7,684 bases of DNA from Nitrosomonas sp. GTDB taxonomy: Bacteria > Pseudomonadota > Gammaproteobacteria > Burkholderiales > Nitrosomonadaceae. Below are positions 6,527-7,684 of the stretch, piece by piece. The stretch covers positions 1 to 7,684 of the forward strand of contig SXJH01000163.1 in assembly GCA_005779435.1 (NCBI GenBank), given 5' to 3'. Position 1 is the stretch's first letter. Each line of letters opens with the position of its first letter. Both the position numbers and the translations under genes were made by a program. A model generated the notes under the pieces. It was not told where the DNA came from. It saw nothing but the letters and a program-made list of their open reading frames with translations, and made no database searches.

Positions 6527-7174
6527 ATGCGGATTTCCCGTTACTTGTTTTTGGCGGCGGTGTGCTTATCCCTGCTCGGATTGAGCGCATGCCGGAAAAT
6601 CGATACATTCATCGCGGAATCGGCATCGATTCAAATCACCAACGAGAATCTCGACAGTGCAATTTTTGCCGGTGGGTGCTTCTGGTGCACCGAATCCGAT
6701 TTCGACAAAGCGCCCGGTGTGGTATCGACGATTTCGGGATACATCGGCGGCACTGTCGCCAATCCAACTTATGAGCAAGTAGTCGACGGCAAAACCGGGC
6801 ATGTGGAAGCCGTTCAAGTGCATTTCGATAAAACCAAAACCAGTTTCTCCCAATTGCTGGAAGTCTATTGGCTGACGATCGATCCGCTGACAACCGGCGG
6901 GCAATTCTGCGATATCGGCTCACAGTATCGCAGCGCCATTTTCTATCGCAACGCGGAACAAAAAGAACAAGCGGAATTGTCAAAAAACAAACTTGAAAAC
7001 TCGGGGCGATTTTCGCAACCGGTGGTGACGGAGATTTTGCCTGCGACGGAATTTTACCGTGCGGAAGAATACCATCAGAATTATGCAACCAAAAATCCAT
7101 TGCGTTACGCCTATTACCGCAAAAACTGCGGGCGCGATAAACGCCTGGAAGCATTATGGGGAGTCAAGCATTAA
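6527..7174 (+). CDS. msrA: Peptide-methionine (S)-S-oxide reductase, predicted lipoprotein
   Basis: MsrA reduces the S epimer of methionine sulfoxide, complementing MsrB just upstream. The 215-residue protein starts at ATG 6527, with AGGGG (about 6513-6517) overlapping the msrB end. Residues 1-21 form a signal peptide ending in a lipobox, LSAC (19-22), so Cys22 is probably lipidated. Arg at +2 rather than Asp suggests outer-membrane sorting by the E. coli rule. The catalytic motif GCFWCTE is at 50-56 (nucleophile Cys51), then GHVEAVQV (91-98), DPLTTGGQFCDIGSQYRS (119-136) and EEYHQNY (180-186). Cys201 in KNCGR is in the usual resolving position. Cytoplasmic MsrA lacks such a leader, so the pair is specialised for the cell envelope. 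The stop codon TAA (7172-7174) overlaps the proposed start of the next gene. Confidence 0.95.
   Translation: MRISRYLFLAAVCLSLLGLSACRKIDTFIAESASIQITNENLDSAIFAGGCFWCTESDFDKAPGVVSTISGYIGGTVANPTYEQVVDGKTGHVEAVQVHFDKTKTSFSQLLEVYWLTIDPLTTGGQFCDIGSQYRSAIFYRNAEQKEQAELSKNKLENSGRFSQPVVTEILPATEFYRAEEYHQNYATKNPLRYAYYRKNCGRDKRLEALWGVKH
7158..7163 (+). promoter_or_regulatory. Ribosome binding site deciding the start of the downstream oxygenase
   Basis: GGGGAG near the end of msrA is a strong Shine-Dalgarno match. It is six bases upstream of ATT 7170, the in-frame codon proposed as the oxygenase start. No comparable site precedes the alternative TTG at 7194. The ATG at 7156 overlaps this site and is in the wrong frame. 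Confidence 0.5.
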
Positions 7175-7684
7175 TCCGATCCCGGTTATTTCTTTGGGCG
7201 GCATTACACCCAGGATTTTTTTACAGGAATATTGGCAAAAGAAACCATTGCTGGTGCGAAACGCACTGCCGAGTTTCGATGGATTGCTGACGCGCGACGC
7301 ATTGATCGCATTGGCTTGTCGTGACGACGCCGAATCCCGTCTGATCGTGCAAAGCAACGGCAAATGGCAAATCAAGCACAGCCCGCTGGATGAACGGGAT
7401 TTCACCCGGCTTTCGAAAAAACAATGGACGGTATTGGTGCAGGATGTGAATCATTTTTTGCCGTCGGCACGGGATTTGTTATCGAAATTCCGCTTTATCC
7501 CGCATGCCCGCTTGGACGATCTGATGATAAGCTTTGCGCCGAAAGGCGGCGGAATCGGTCCGCACTTCGATTCCTACGATGTATTTTTGCTGCAAGGCAT
7601 GGGATCGCGGCGTTGGCAAATTTCCGCGCAGCAGGACGATCAATTCATAGAAGACGCGCCGCTCAGGATTTTAAAAAATTTCCA
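7170..7684 (+). CDS. RoxA/YcfD-like cupin (JmjC-type) oxygenase, 5' part
   Basis: This is the N-terminal part (171 codons, running off the window) of a 2-oxoglutarate/Fe(II) oxygenase of the YcfD/RoxA type. In E. coli that family hydroxylates an arginine of ribosomal protein L16. Support is the N-terminal FLQEYWQKKPLLVRNALP, GKWQIKHSPLDE, QDVNHFLPSA, RLDDLMISFAPKGGGIGPHF and DSYDVFLLQGMGSRRWQ. His132 and Asp134 of the HxD iron motif are numbered from the proposed start. The third iron ligand and the C-terminal domain lie beyond the edge. No in-frame ATG or GTG is near the expected start. ATT 7170 follows GGGGAG at 7158-7163 and gives a family-like N-terminus (NPIPVISLGG). TTG 7194 is the other option, and a sequencing error linking ATG 7156 is possible. 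The ATT overlaps the msrA stop (ATTAA), suggesting coupling. Family call good; exact start uncertain. Confidence 0.85.
   Translation, partial: MNPIPVISLGGITPRIFLQEYWQKKPLLVRNALPSFDGLLTRDALIALACRDDAESRLIVQSNGKWQIKHSPLDERDFTRLSKKQWTVLVQDVNHFLPSARDLLSKFRFIPHARLDDLMISFAPKGGGIGPHFDSYDVFLLQGMGSRRWQISAQQDDQFIEDAPLRILKNF

Noticed and set aside
1..7684. CRISPR array, tRNA/rRNA gene, toxin-antitoxin or defence system
   Set aside because: No spaced direct repeats, cloverleaf-like sequence or matching protein motifs were seen on either strand.

Overview
The window looks like chromosomal DNA of a Gram-negative betaproteobacterium. The accA–tilS gene order, exported methionine sulfoxide reductases and a RoxA-type oxygenase suggest something near Nitrosomonas or its relatives, but that placement rests on remembered family resemblance and no search was run. 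There are six healthy genes, one partial gene at the right edge, and a decayed stretch at the left.

Left, about 1-1433 (+ strand): a graveyard of three broken pieces. A cation-transporting P-type ATPase gene keeps only its N-terminal domain and first transmembrane hairpin, carries a +1 frameshift, and is cut at 377 by the left end of an IS3-family element. The IS is itself cut inside orfA near 686. It is fused there to the C-terminal part of an unrecognised protein gene, which has its own single-base frameshift near 878-880. A hairpin at 1459-1494 separates this stretch from the convergent operon that follows.

Middle, 1593-5853 (- strand): a compact cluster read accA, tilS, rfbB (rmlB), rfbD (rmlD). 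accA and tilS overlap by 32 bases, tilS and rfbB are separated by one base, and rfbB and rfbD by eight. It joins fatty-acid synthesis (acetyl-CoA carboxylase alpha subunit) and tRNA-Ile2 decoding (tRNA lysidine synthetase) to steps 2 and 4 of dTDP-L-rhamnose synthesis. rmlA and rmlC are not in the window.

Right, 6000-7684 (+ strand), divergent from accA across a 146-base spacer: msrB, msrA and the start of a RoxA/YcfD-like cupin oxygenase. MsrB has a twin-arginine-type signal peptide and MsrA a lipoprotein signal, so together they look like a cell-envelope methionine sulfoxide repair pair. The oxygenase has no in-frame ATG or GTG at its expected start. The best-placed start is an AUU that overlaps the msrA stop codon and follows a strong Shine-Dalgarno sequence.

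I found no tRNA, rRNA, CRISPR array, defence system or clearly new system. The observations most worth a second look are the possible AUU start, the exported MsrB/MsrA pair, the layered pseudogene block and the unusual tail of the accA operon.
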